A stretch of 64,000 bases of DNA. Origin: a virus. Made by a program: the position numbers and the translations under genes. The notes under the pieces are model-generated. The model was not told where the DNA came from. It did not search any database and saw only the letters and a list, made by a program, of their open reading frames with translations. The number at the start of each line of letters is the position of its first letter. Position 1 is the first letter of the stretch. The stretch spans positions 1 through 64,000 of IMG/VR virus record IMGVR_UViG_3300023184_004051, one strand, 5' to 3'. Below, piece by piece: positions 1-7,580 of this stretch.

Positions 1-560
1 CCACCCGCCCACCGAGTAGCCCCCCGTAGGCTTGCGCTGCCGACCTCTATCTGGTGTGTATTTATGCGAGCGTGCAGGCACACGGCCTCGATGCACCCCC
101 CCACCCTCCGAGTTTTGGAACGGCAAGCCAACGACAGGCCCCCCGCCGCTTGCCGGCCCTAATCCAAAACACGCACACGCCCCCCGCCCATAGGGAACGC
201 CCAACCCCCTAGCCCTGCTGCCCTACGCCCCAACATCGGCGCGCTCGCGAGCGGCACACGCCCCCCCCTATGCCAACGGGCATCGCCCGCCCATCGCATC
301 CCGCCATCGCTCGATACATCCTCGACACGCATCCAAAACTCACGCCCACGCACGGACAATGCACGACTTATGCACAGGGGTAGGGGGGAGGGTAGGGGGG
401 AGGGAGCAGACCGCCGCCGCCACCGACGACCCGCCGCCGCTCAGATATTTCAAGCGGTTTTAGTGAAATGGCTGGCTGGACACCACCCCACACATCTTTC
501 CAAAACTTTCATCCAACTAAACCCCCCTCTATCACCATCATCCCAACACACACTCCCCTA
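1..560. other. Gene-free, C-run/G-run rich leader region
   Basis: I see no credible gene here. The first 300 bases of the + strand are full of runs of 4-8 C (for example around 97-105, 140-146, 180-187 and 262-270). At 370-440 the strand switches to G runs and then to CCGCCG-type repeats. Both an upstream TTTTGGAA word (113-120) and a TAGTGAAA word (461-468) occur. The region looks unlike the compact coding DNA that follows. It may be a replication or packaging region, or lie at a genome end; that is inference only. Confidence 0.5.
377..404 (+). other. G-quadruplex-forming sequence
   Basis: Four or more G runs separated by 1-2 base loops are seen directly: GGGG-TA-GGGGGG-A-GGG-TA-GGGGGG-A-GGG. 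Such short-loop runs fit the standard intramolecular G-quadruplex pattern. No gene overlaps it. Confidence 0.7.
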
Positions 561-567
561 CAGTCGC

Positions 568-579
568 TAGGATTTCACT
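568..579 (+). promoter_or_regulatory. Leaderless promoter -10 (TAGGAT) for the first gene
   Basis: TAGGAT (568-573) is followed by exactly six bases (TTCACT) and then the ATG at 580. With transcription normally starting about 7 bases past the -10, the mRNA would begin at the start codon. The spacer overlaps a TTTCACTA word. Confidence 0.6.
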
Positions 580-1164
580 ATGGCCGACAACTTCCCCAAC
601 TGGTTTGAGCAAACCGCAAAAAATAACTTCACGATGTTCGCCCTTCTCCCTTTGGATGTCAGCAAACCACTGTCTTGTCTCCAAATCGGAACTTTCGCTG
701 GACACGCAAGCGAGTGGATGGCAAAGAACCTACTGAAAAACCCCGACAGTTTCCTTGACGATGTGGACACTTGGGAAGGCAGCGATGAGCCTGCACATCA
801 CCAGATGGACTTTGGAAGCGTCGAAACAGCATATGACGAGAGAATGTCCCGATGGCTGGCTACGGGGCAGGTACGCAAGCACAAGGGGTTCTCAGGTGAT
901 TTCTTTCGCACTTGCGACACCCAATACGACTTCATCTACATTGACGGCGACCACACCGCCGAGGGAGTGCTGAAAGATGCGGTTGATGCAGACCGGCATC
1001 TGAAGCCAAACGGCATTATGGCGTTTGATGATTACACTTGGTCACTTGGTCTTGACCCCTTGCTTGACCCAAAGCCTGCGATTGACGCATTTATGACGGT
1101 GTACGGCCTCCACTACGCAATGATGGCGGTGAATAACCAAGTCTGGCTTCGGAAAAAGCCGTAG
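580..1164 (+). CDS. Class I SAM-dependent methyltransferase
   Basis: A 194-residue protein with a Rossmann-fold methyltransferase signature. The SAM-binding motif I is LQIGTFAGHAS near residue 30, followed by the acidic strand-loop YDFIYIDGDHTAEG near residues 108-121 and a K-P-N-G-I-M-AFDDY strand near 140. This resembles the Methyltransf_24 class that acts on small molecules, sugars or peptides; the substrate cannot be read from sequence. ATG at 580 is favoured because TAGGAT lies six bases upstream. The gene converges on the minus-strand glycosyltransferase/methyltransferase pair that ends at 1208. Confidence 0.8.
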   Translation: MADNFPNWFEQTAKNNFTMFALLPLDVSKPLSCLQIGTFAGHASEWMAKNLLKNPDSFLDDVDTWEGSDEPAHHQMDFGSVETAYDERMSRWLATGQVRKHKGFSGDFFRTCDTQYDFIYIDGDHTAEGVLKDAVDADRHLKPNGIMAFDDYTWSLGLDPLLDPKPAIDAFMTVYGLHYAMMAVNNQVWLRKKP

Positions 1165-1207
1165 GCGATTTTTTTCCCAAAGGGGATTTCACCAACTAAA
1201 CCCCGCT

Positions 1208-2308
1208 CTAGGAGTTGATGGAAGCCCGAAGTTTTTTAGCGAAATCTTTGAGCATTTTTGCGTCGTGAGGCGTGGCCGCTTTCTTGGCTCCCTCGTGGAA
1301 CGCTGCAACGGCGGATTTCACATCATCCATCCCCAAGTGGCAGAAACCCATCCGCTCCAAAGGCAAGTGTTGGTAGGCGGGGTAGAAAACCGGCGCACCG
1401 TCAGTCGTCGGAACAGCACCGATGCAGGCTCGGTAGAAGGGCAGAGCCTTAGCAAAGGCTTGGGACTCGTAAAAGAGGTCGCCCATCAGCACCCACGCTT
1501 CGGCTCGGTCTGGGGCGTAGTGCATTGCCTGAAGGAGGAAGCCTGAAGCCTCCATCTCTTGCTTCAGACGAACGTGGCACTTGGATAGTGAAAGCAGAGC
1601 CTCGTAATACTCCCAAGTGAAGTGCTTCATCTGAAGGAAGTGGTGATATGCCTCGATTGCTTCCTCGTTGCGTTCCAAATCTCGGAGTTCGTTGGCGTAG
1701 TAGTAGGCGGTGCGGGTTGAGGTATCACCGTTATCCAAAAGGCGTTGCAGGATTTTGATGTTGCGGTCAGTGGCTTTTTGGTTGTAGCCGAAGGGGTCGT
1801 TGATGTAGCCATCAGCAAAGTACCAAGAAACGCCATTTTCGGTTCTGACAACTTCGTGAACAGCACCTTCCCATACCGGGTTGTCGTGGCGGTAGACGAG
1901 GCGGGGGACAGGGTAGTGAAATGTGACCCGACCCGTTTGCGGCTCGATGCAACGGTTCATTTCAGCCCAAATCATCGTTTCGTTTTGTGGCCGCTCGTTG
2001 ATGACATTGGTTGATTTGAGCCACTTCCACTTTTCACCACTTTCAGGGGTCACAATGTCCCCTGTGTCTAGCCACATAATCCAATCACCTGTTGCTTTGG
2101 AAAAGGCGAAGTTTCTGGCAGCAGCGAAGTCGTCAATCCACTCAAAGTCGTAAGTGATTGCCCCATAACTTTCAGCAACCTCTTTCGTCTTGTCCAGCGA
2201 GCCGGTGTCTACGACGATGATTTCGTCAATGAAGGACTTCACCCCTTTGAGGGTCTGCCCGATGATGGCTTCGTTGTCGCGGGCGATGATGCAAAGTGAC
2301 CACTTCAT
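1208..2308 (-). CDS. Family 2 glycosyltransferase with TPR-like C-terminus
   Basis: A 366-residue protein. The N-terminus (SLCIIARDNEAIIGQTL, then IIVVDTGSLDKT and the WIMWLDTGD acidic motif near residue 75) is typical of GT-A family 2 transferases that use nucleotide sugars. The C-terminal half (about 200-360) is helical with repeat-like pairs such as AWVLMGDLFYESQAFAKALPFYRAC, suggesting TPR repeats for partner binding. It starts two bases after the DNA methyltransferase stop and has a GGAG ribosome site just before the ATG, so the two are co-transcribed. Acting on modified DNA, on a virion protein or on a host glycan are all possible; the sequence does not decide. Confidence 0.8.
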   Translation of the reverse strand: MKWSLCIIARDNEAIIGQTLKGVKSFIDEIIVVDTGSLDKTKEVAESYGAITYDFEWIDDFAAARNFAFSKATGDWIMWLDTGDIVTPESGEKWKWLKSTNVINERPQNETMIWAEMNRCIEPQTGRVTFHYPVPRLVYRHDNPVWEGAVHEVVRTENGVSWYFADGYINDPFGYNQKATDRNIKILQRLLDNGDTSTRTAYYYANELRDLERNEEAIEAYHHFLQMKHFTWEYYEALLSLSKCHVRLKQEMEASGFLLQAMHYAPDRAEAWVLMGDLFYESQAFAKALPFYRACIGAVPTTDGAPVFYPAYQHLPLERMGFCHLGMDDVKSAVAAFHEGAKKAATPHDAKMLKDFAKKLRASINS

Positions 2309-2310
2309 AG

Positions 2311-3489
2311 TTATTCTCCAAACAGGGTAGGTTGAGTTGCTTCAGGGGTTTGTTCGTTTTGTGCGTTGCGCTCTTTTTCAGCCCACGCCACTCGTGCCTC
2401 AATAATCGGCCAATAGTCCTCGGTGAGTTCGCAGCCCACCCAGTCAAAGCCTTCCAAAACGGCAGCCACGGCGGTAGTTCCCGAACCGAGGAACGGGTCT
2501 AACACCACGCCATTTGGGGGGCAGACGAGGCGAACGAGGTAGCGCATTAGGGCGAGGGGCTTCACCGTCGGGTGGAAGTTCTGCTTTGGCGTTGCAGTCT
2601 CAGGGTCGTGTTCTTTGCCGCCAATTCCGTTGTTCATCGTAGGCGCAAACTGTGCTGGCAAACCCTCTAGCCCAGCATTACGTTCGGCCTTGCTTGCCTT
2701 GGCACAGTAGAAAAATCGAGCGGCGGAGCCTGAACCCATCTCTGTCCGTTCACCATTGTCCACCGCACCCCAGCCACCCTCGTAATGGCGACCAGTTGGC
2801 ACATTGGATTTCTTTGGAAATGCGCCGCCGTTGCTTGCTGGAAAACCTTCCAAAACTTCATCGGAACCATCGTGAATCACATTTGCGGGCCAGCGACCTT
2901 CAGCATTTGCAGGGCCACTTCGCTCTTTAGGTTTATCAGTGTAAGAAGATGCATTTGGGCGTTGATAACCTTTTGCCGTACTTGCAGAGTTGCGGATGTA
3001 TTCACCTTGCTCAATGGCAACTTCATCGCCAAGACCAACTCGTGAAGCGTCAATGTTCAGCGCACCAGTTCCCCACTCCAAGACATTGTTTGCAACTGTT
3101 CCGGTAAGGGGCTTACGAGCAACGACGATGGGTTCGTGAGCAGGTTTGAGAGCCGTTCCCCAGCCCGCCCACTCGTCTTTGAGGTTGAGCGACTTTGGGA
3201 AACCTGAGCCGTAGAGCCACATAATCTGGTCACGCACCTCAAAGCCAGCATCTTCGACAGCGCAGGCAAGGCGGTGATAAGTGCGACTTCCGCCGAAAGC
3301 GAGCAGGTGTCCGCCCGGCTTCAGAACTCGCAGACACTCGGCCCACAGTTCTACGGAGTAAGCGATGCCGGAGTTGTCCCACGACTTGCCCATAAAGCCA
3401 AGTTCGTATGGCGGGTCAGACACAACGCAGTCAATAGAGTTGTCTGCCAGCACTTTTAGTTGTTCTAAACAGTTTCCACGCAGTAGCAC
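2311..3489 (-). CDS. DNA adenine/cytosine-N4 methyltransferase (DPPY type)
   Basis: A 392-residue beta-type N6/N4 DNA methyltransferase. Catalytic motif IV is DPPY (SDPPYELGFMGKSWD, residues 25-40), followed by VLKPGGHLLAFGG, and the SAM-binding motif DPFLGSGTTAVAA lies near the C-terminus (about 345), the usual permuted order. Between them is a long target-recognition stretch. The start is GTG at 3489; a nearby ATG is in another frame. TAGTAT (3501-3496 on this strand) lies exactly six bases upstream, so it is probably leaderless. It heads an operon with the glycosyltransferase and is divergent from the phosphoesterase gene. Confidence 0.88.
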   Translation of the reverse strand: MLLRGNCLEQLKVLADNSIDCVVSDPPYELGFMGKSWDNSGIAYSVELWAECLRVLKPGGHLLAFGGSRTYHRLACAVEDAGFEVRDQIMWLYGSGFPKSLNLKDEWAGWGTALKPAHEPIVVARKPLTGTVANNVLEWGTGALNIDASRVGLGDEVAIEQGEYIRNSASTAKGYQRPNASSYTDKPKERSGPANAEGRWPANVIHDGSDEVLEGFPASNGGAFPKKSNVPTGRHYEGGWGAVDNGERTEMGSGSAARFFYCAKASKAERNAGLEGLPAQFAPTMNNGIGGKEHDPETATPKQNFHPTVKPLALMRYLVRLVCPPNGVVLDPFLGSGTTAVAAVLEGFDWVGCELTEDYWPIIEARVAWAEKERNAQNEQTPEATQPTLFGE

Positions 3490-3495
3490 GAAGTC

Positions 3496-3540
3496 ATACT
3501 AGTGAAATAAAACAACCCGTGATGGGCATCCTGTTAGGCT
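3496..3540. promoter_or_regulatory. Divergent pair of leaderless promoters
   Basis: On the minus strand, TAGTAT (3501-3496) plus six bases precedes the GTG at 3489. On the plus strand, TAGGCT (3535-3540) plus six bases precedes the ATG at 3547. The minus -10 overlaps a TAGTGAAA word (3500-3507). The two -10 elements are about 35 bases apart and back to back. Confidence 0.6.
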
Positions 3541-3546
3541 GTGCCG

Positions 3547-4284
3547 ATGCAGACGCAATCCTCGGTGCTACTTCTTGGTGATACTCACGGCGACCCTCAA
3601 TCTTTGGCTGACGCTTTTGCTCGCGCCTACGCCGAGAGGGTAGAAGCCATCATCCAACTTGGTGATTACGGTTTTGGATGGTCAGTTGGCGACGATGGAG
3701 TGTGCGACTACTCGTACTTGACGAACGAGATGGTGAAAAAGTCCGGTATTCCCTTCTATTTTGTTGACGGGAACCACGAGAACTTTGACCGCTTGTATGA
3801 GTTGCCGCTGAATGAGGCTGGACACCGGCCTGTTTTGGAAGGCGTGACCCATTTGCCACGAGGTTCGGTCATCAAGTTTGGTGAAACGACCTTTATGGCG
3901 TTCGGCGGGGCGTATTCGGTAGACAAACCCCACCGTGTTGAGGGCAAATCGTGGTGGAAAGATGAACTTGCGAGCCAAGAGGACATTGACCGAGCGTTAT
4001 CTGCTGGAAAAGCCGACATTTTGCTCACACACGATGCCCCGTGGGGAACCCAGACCGAAGGCGACTTCGTTTGGCTAGAAAAGACCTTTGACAACGATGC
4101 CGTAGTCCTGTCGCAGGCGAACCAGCAACTCATCAACCGAGTTTTGGAAAGTTGCGGAGCCAAAAAAGTCTTTCACGGTCACCTCCACCGGAACTACACA
4201 CGGACTATTTCGGGGACTGACATCGAAGCGACCTGTCTGAACAAGGAAACCTCCGAGGGAAGCATCATTATTCTCCCCGTGTAA
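3547..4284 (+). CDS. Calcineurin-like metallophosphoesterase
   Basis: A 245-residue protein with the metal-binding motifs of the metallophosphoesterase superfamily in order: GDTHGD near residue 10, GDYGF near 40, GNHEN near 75, a THDAPWG histidine motif near 160 and HGHLHRN near 205. It should bind two metals and hydrolyse phosphomono- or diesters, but the substrate is unknown. ATG 3547 is preferred over the upstream in-frame GTG at 3541 because it sits exactly six bases after the TAGGCT -10. A second, unrelated member of this superfamily lies at 46342-47562. Confidence 0.87.
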   Translation: MQTQSSVLLLGDTHGDPQSLADAFARAYAERVEAIIQLGDYGFGWSVGDDGVCDYSYLTNEMVKKSGIPFYFVDGNHENFDRLYELPLNEAGHRPVLEGVTHLPRGSVIKFGETTFMAFGGAYSVDKPHRVEGKSWWKDELASQEDIDRALSAGKADILLTHDAPWGTQTEGDFVWLEKTFDNDAVVLSQANQQLINRVLESCGAKKVFHGHLHRNYTRTISGTDIEATCLNKETSEGSIIILPV

Positions 4285-4310
4285 TGCCCACATTCCACTA
4301 CACGGGTAAG

Positions 4311-4316
4311 TAGAGT
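4311..4316 (+). promoter_or_regulatory. Leaderless promoter -10 (TAGAGT)
   Basis: TAGAGT is followed by seven bases and then the ATG at 4324 of a 50-residue gene, fitting the leaderless spacing seen throughout the window. Confidence 0.5.
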
Positions 4317-4323
4317 GTCGTCT

Positions 4324-4476
4324 ATGACCACACCTCGTCAGCAAGTTGACAATGAGTTCTGGGTCTTGCGCTCGCTCCTTCGTGACCGCAAGGTTTTGGA
4401 CTTGGAACTTGACAAACACCTCGAACGGGTGCAAATCCTTATCCAATCTCTGCTGCGAAAGAACAACACTCCGTAA
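4324..4476 (+). CDS. Small hypothetical protein (50 aa)
   Basis: A short gene translating to a 50-residue, charged, helix-forming protein (begins MTTPRQQVDNEFW, ends LLRKNNTP). It has the TAGAGT -10 seven bases before the ATG and fills a gap between the phosphoesterase and a small membrane protein. The pattern of charged and leucine residues suggests a single amphipathic helix, possibly DNA-binding or dimerising. No family recognised. Confidence 0.55.
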   Translation: MTTPRQQVDNEFWVLRSLLRDRKVLDLELDKHLERVQILIQSLLRKNNTP

Positions 4477-4499
4477 GGGGTGTAGTGAAAAGGACATCT

Positions 4500-4694
4500 A
4501 TGAACATCATCAAGGGCTTTTTGTCCCTCATCGCCATCATCGTGATTTTGGCTGTGCTGTTAGCGGCGACCATTGGGCCGGCAGTTGCCTATTTCGTATG
4601 GGGTTGGAAGGTTGCGCTTGGCTGGTTCTTTATCAGCACCGGACTTGGCGCGCTCATCCAAATCGGCAAGGCGCTCACCACCACTGATGAGTGA
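4500..4694 (+). CDS. Small membrane protein (64 aa)
   Basis: A 64-residue protein with one long or two closely spaced hydrophobic segments (GFLSLIAIIVILAVLLAATI and the VALGWFFISTGLGALI stretch). An AAAGGA ribosome site lies about five bases before the ATG at 4500. A TAGTGAAA word (4483-4490) overlaps the leader. Its last 8 bases overlap the start of the deaminase gene, implying translational coupling. Role unknown; no catalytic motif. Confidence 0.6.
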   Translation: MNIIKGFLSLIAIIVILAVLLAATIGPAVAYFVWGWKVALGWFFISTGLGALIQIGKALTTTDE

Positions 4695-5301
4695 CCTTTG
4701 GAAAGAAGTCAGTGAGTGTGCGAACTGCACAGATGAAATGCCCTGCGAGGTTCACCTCACGGCTCTCGCCAAAGACTTTATGCAAGCCGGAGTCACGCCA
4801 GAACGCCTAATGGATATGGCGCTAGGGATGGCTAGTGAAAGCCCCGACCCCTCGACCCAAAACGCTGCGTTCCTTGCGATGCCAAACGGCTCGCCGGTTT
4901 TGGAAACAGCGTCGGTCAACGCCTTTCCTCGTGGTGTAATCGCCCATCCGCAACGGTGGCAACGACCTGTCAAGTATGACTTCGTGGAACACGCCGAGCG
5001 CAACGCCATTTTCGCTGCCGCTCGACACGGCATCAGCACAGATGGCCTGACGATTGTGGCGGTTTGGGCTGCTTGCGCTGATTGCGCCAGAGCGATTATC
5101 CAAAGTGGCATCAAGCGGGTCATCCGCTATCACCACGAGAACGAGCCTGTTCATTGGCATCACACGAACTTGAACGCTCAGGCGATGTTTTCTGAGGCGG
5201 GCATTGAGGTGATTACCCTCGTTAGTGAGCATCCTCACGCCCCGCCACTTCTCTACAACGGCGAAAAATGGCTACCTAATCAGCCCGCTAAGGCCGACTA
5301 G
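4687..5301 (+). CDS. dCMP/cytidine deaminase-family protein
   Basis: A 204-residue zinc-dependent deaminase. The catalytic HAE motif is in VEHAERNAIFAAARHG (about residues 99-114), and the two zinc cysteines are in WAACADCARAII (about 127-138; here AACADC rather than the usual PCxxC). The family deaminates dCMP or related nucleotides to supply dUMP for thymidylate synthesis or modified-base pathways. ATG 4687 overlaps the previous stop by 8 bases. The N-terminal 60 residues precede the deaminase fold and carry two cysteines (ECANCTDEMPC). A CADC in place of PCxxC is slightly atypical. Confidence 0.82.
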   Translation: MSDLWKEVSECANCTDEMPCEVHLTALAKDFMQAGVTPERLMDMALGMASESPDPSTQNAAFLAMPNGSPVLETASVNAFPRGVIAHPQRWQRPVKYDFVEHAERNAIFAAARHGISTDGLTIVAVWAACADCARAIIQSGIKRVIRYHHENEPVHWHHTNLNAQAMFSEAGIEVITLVSEHPHAPPLLYNGEKWLPNQPAKAD

Positions 5302-5306
5302 ATAGC

Positions 5307-5336
5307 CACTAATCACGCAAATAGTGTGAGGTTTTT
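5307..5336 (+). terminator. Possible terminator between converging genes
   Basis: A short CACTA/TAGTG stem (5307-5311 with 5322-5326) is followed by GAGG and five Ts (5332-5336). A second CGGC/GCCG hairpin follows at about 5339-5351. It lies between convergent genes. The stem is weak. Confidence 0.35.
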
Positions 5337-5356
5337 ATCGGCAAATAGCCGGAAAA

Positions 5357-5794
5357 TCACCACCAACTTGTGTAGTAGATTTCCAAACCATCTGCGATTT
5401 GCTTCCTTGCATTGGCGATGAACAGCAAGTCATCGGCTTTGTCCTCGGGGCCTGATTGCCCGAAAAAGAAGCCGGTTGTTTCCGGCAGTTCTTGTCGGTT
5501 CACCGCAGTTTCCAACTGTTCCAAATCGGTCAAAGTGATGCGAATGGGGTCGCAGTTGAACACCACAGTTCCGGCAAACCAACCTTCGGCTTCGGGTTGC
5601 GGAGGGTCGCCAGCAACCGTGCGCTTGGTCAGCCAAAGGTTCTCCATCCAACCCTGTAGGTCGGAGTGTTTGCGCCACTGAGCGATTTTGGTGACCTTGC
5701 TATCGTAATCTTGCTCGTGCGCTTCCCACCCCCACTCGAAGTCAGTGTTGTTGGCGTGGGGGCGAACAGCATAGGCGTATTGGTCTAAGCCCAT
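5357..5794 (-). CDS. Conserved phage hypothetical (MGLDQYAY family, 145 aa)
   Basis: A 145-residue protein beginning MGLDQYAYAV and ending GLEIYYTSWW. I recognise this arrangement (MGLDQYA start, a RKH...LQGWM segment, an LPETTGFFFG segment and a YY-SWW end) as a widespread phage protein of unknown function that is sometimes mis-named phosphoglycerate kinase. It overlaps the upstream zinc-ribbon gene by one base and belongs to a minus-strand operon running from about 7447 to 5357. Confidence 0.7.
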   Translation of the reverse strand: MGLDQYAYAVRPHANNTDFEWGWEAHEQDYDSKVTKIAQWRKHSDLQGWMENLWLTKRTVAGDPPQPEAEGWFAGTVVFNCDPIRITLTDLEQLETAVNRQELPETTGFFFGQSGPEDKADDLLFIANARKQIADGLEIYYTSWW

Positions 5795-6081
5795 CAGTCT
5801 TTCCTTTCCTCAAATGCGGAGCATCCGCAATCCTCGCAGGGGGCTTCAGCACCTACCGGCTCGTCAAGCCCGAACAGAAATGCAAAGTGCAATATCTCAT
5901 CGTGACCGCAAATGCACACGGGCATCTCCTTGTAGCCACCACGCAGGGTCAGCCCAAGAGTCGTCTTGCCTGACACCTCGCAGTAGACACGGATGATTTC
6001 CCACAGTTCACACGCTTCCTCGTGCGTGTCCACCATCATCGCAACGGTGTACTTATCGCTCGTTCGTTCCCAAAATCTCAT
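5794..6081 (-). CDS. Small zinc-ribbon-like hypothetical (95 aa)
   Basis: A 95-residue protein. The C-terminal half carries CICGHDE...H and CEDCGCSAF, together a plausible zinc site (C-x-C-G-H plus C-x-x-C-x-C). The N-terminal half (MRFWERTSDKYTVAMMVDTHEEACELWEII) reads as a compact alpha/beta segment. Its start overlaps the oligoribonuclease stop and its stop overlaps the next gene, implying tight translational coupling. No function assigned. Confidence 0.6.
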   Translation of the reverse strand: MRFWERTSDKYTVAMMVDTHEEACELWEIIRVYCEVSGKTTLGLTLRGGYKEMPVCICGHDEILHFAFLFGLDEPVGAEAPCEDCGCSAFEERKD

Positions 6082-6614
6082 CAGCCAACCATCCCTTGCT
6101 TCTTGTAGAACTTCAGTTGTCGGATACTGCTCTCAATGTCCTTCATCGCTCGGTGAGCAACCTTGCCCTTCTTGGCGTAGAGGTTGTCGTAGGCGACCTT
6201 GTTCCAACGCTTCACGCAAAGCCCCACGCTCGTCACATCAAGCGTCTGATGGCTAAACCGCTTCATCAGCGTCGGCATAAAGCGGGAGAGGAAGCGGACA
6301 TCAAAGTGGATGCTGTTCCCAGCAATGGTCGAGCGTGAGGTCAGCCCGTGCTTGTCCATCAGGGCGATGATTTCCTTCTCCACGACCTTCACCGTCTTGT
6401 CGGCGTTCTCTAGTTCAGCGAGAAGCCCTGACTCGCCGTGAGTGGTCTTGCACCACGCATCCATCTCACGCAGAGCCTTCTTGGAGGTCTTGATAACGGA
6501 GTTGTAGCGGTCAACAACTTTGAGGTTGTCGGTGGTGATGATGACGGCAACTTCCAACAACGCATCGTTGTCAAAGTCAAGCCCTGTTGTCTCGGTGTCA
6601 ATCCAAACAAGCAT
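6081..6614 (-). CDS. orn: Oligoribonuclease / DEDDh 3'-5' exoribonuclease
   Basis: A 177-residue protein close to the usual oligoribonuclease length (about 180-200). The DEDDh residues are visible: ExoI WIDTETTGLD (residues 4-13), ExoII AGNSIHFDVRFLSRFMP (about 98-114), and ExoIII HRAMKDIESSIRQL (about 154-167). The enzyme degrades 2-5 nt RNAs to mononucleotides, which a phage could use to recycle host RNA. The gene is preceded by a GCGACTAAGGGAG leader, a variant of the ribosome-site element repeated six times in this window. Confidence 0.93.
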   Translation of the reverse strand: MLVWIDTETTGLDFDNDALLEVAVIITTDNLKVVDRYNSVIKTSKKALREMDAWCKTTHGESGLLAELENADKTVKVVEKEIIALMDKHGLTSRSTIAGNSIHFDVRFLSRFMPTLMKRFSHQTLDVTSVGLCVKRWNKVAYDNLYAKKGKVAHRAMKDIESSIRQLKFYKKQGMVG

Positions 6615-6616
6615 CT

Positions 6617-6660
6617 TGTTCTCCCTTAGTCGCTACACCGTAGTATAGCGTGTCAAGCCT
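6617..6660 (-). promoter_or_regulatory. CGACTAAGGGAG leader and possible promoter of orn
   Basis: The ribosome-site element reads GCGACTAAGGGAG just before the orn ATG. Upstream on this strand are TTGACA and TATACT, but only three bases apart, so they cannot form one promoter. TATACT could be a -10 with a weak -35 further up. Read-through from the 7.5-kb promoter is also possible. Confidence 0.35.
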
Positions 6661-6940
6661 GTCCGTGTGCAATAAGTTCGTAATCGGCGTGTAGACCTTC
6701 ATCGGTCAGCCCACCAACCGGCTTCAGTTCAGCCCAATAGCCCTCGTGGTCAGACATAATCTCCCACGCCCCATAGACGGTGTACGCACCAAAGGCGACC
6801 TTCAGGTTGCCTTCTTCGGTGACCTTGTAAACCTCAACATCACCGTCGTACTCATCGTTGGTAGGCAACGCTTCACCCACATAATCAAGCGCAACCTCAT
6901 AGTTGAACGCTTCCTCTACTGCCTTCTTGTCAAGTTCCAT
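6653..6940 (-). CDS. Hypothetical protein (95 aa, acidic)
   Basis: A 95-residue acidic protein beginning MELDKKAVEEAFNYEVALDY. The ATG at 6940 is favoured over an upstream one because a CCGACTAAGGAG ribosome-site element lies directly in front of it (6947-6958). The sequence reads as a small alpha/beta fold without catalytic motifs. It sits in the minus-strand early-type operon between a 76-residue hypothetical and oligoribonuclease. Not recognised. Confidence 0.6.
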   Translation of the reverse strand: MELDKKAVEEAFNYEVALDYVGEALPTNDEYDGDVEVYKVTEEGNLKVAFGAYTVYGAWEIMSDHEGYWAELKPVGGLTDEGLHADYELIAHGQA

Positions 6941-6968
6941 TTCGCTCTCCTTAGTCGGTATGGTCAAC

Positions 6969-7199
6969 TTACTTAGTGCGTGTGACATTCGCCGCAAACA
7001 GCCAGCCAGCCCCATTTCCTTCAGGGTCTTGGCTAGGGATAAGGCAAGAGCCGTCAGTAAAGATGATGACGAACCCTTCCTCCCCCTGCCAATACAAGTC
7101 CTTCAGTTCAGTATCGGTCAGGGGGCGGATTTTGGCGATGGTCTTGCCAACGAAGTCTCCAAACTCGTTGGCGATGTAGGTGGCAAAGTTGTTCGGCAT
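6969..7199 (-). CDS. Hypothetical protein (76 aa)
   Basis: A 76-residue protein beginning MPNNFATYIANEFGDFVGKTI. The start ATG overlaps the stop of the upstream gene (TAATG), so I chose 7199 rather than the longer frame. It has a GEEGFVIIFTDGS strand followed by a polar tail. The sequence looks like a small beta-rich fold of the kind seen as orphan early phage proteins. No family recognised. Confidence 0.6.
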   Translation of the reverse strand: MPNNFATYIANEFGDFVGKTIAKIRPLTDTELKDLYWQGEEGFVIIFTDGSCLIPSQDPEGNGAGWLFAANVTRTK

Positions 7200-7447
7200 T
7201 AGAAGTTCACCGCCCGAACCACAGGCTTTGGCGTAGTCCAAAAAGCGACATTCTTGGACTTGGGGTTGGAGAGGAACGCAACGGCAAGTGCTTCACCAGC
7301 GGCGATGGCATCCCATTCGGAGCGGAACGAGCCACCCTCCTTGAACACCTGACGGTTAGGTGCGATGACTTGGTATCGGAAACCGTTGCCACCCTTTCCC
7401 CAGATGCAGTTGAACTCCCAACCTTCGAGGTTGATTGCTTCGGTCAT
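7199..7447 (-). CDS. Hypothetical protein (82 aa)
   Basis: An 82-residue protein beginning MTEAINLEGWEFNCIWGKG. It is the first gene of the minus-strand operon 7447-5357. The leader holds a strong promoter (7494-7522) and an ACCGACTAAGGAAG ribosome-site element. The middle (GGSFRSEWDAIAAGEALAVAF) suggests a helix packed on a small sheet. No family recognised. Confidence 0.6.
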   Translation of the reverse strand: MTEAINLEGWEFNCIWGKGGNGFRYQVIAPNRQVFKEGGSFRSEWDAIAAGEALAVAFLSNPKSKNVAFWTTPKPVVRAVNF

Positions 7448-7493
7448 AACTTCACTTCCTTAGTCGGTGTAGTCGTTGTTGACTACAAGGTGA

Positions 7494-7522
7494 ACTATAG
7501 CAGGGTTGTGTGACAAGTGCAA
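7494..7522 (-). promoter_or_regulatory. Sigma-70-type promoter, minus strand
   Basis: On the minus strand TTGCAC (7522-7517) is separated by 17 bases from TATAGT (7499-7494). It is followed by an ACCGACTAAGGAAG ribosome-site element (7457-7469) before the ATG at 7447. The spacing is optimal, and it would drive the operon through orn down to 5357. Confidence 0.7.
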
Positions 7523-7580
7523 GTCAAGAAATAAAAGTGACCCTTGTGCGGTGACCCTAACCCTAGTAAGGTGTCGCCTT

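Noticed and set aside
370-570. Arginine-rich ORF across the G-run region
   Set aside because: It is forced by the GC-rich repeats, has no ribosome site or -10, and overlaps the G-quadruplex.
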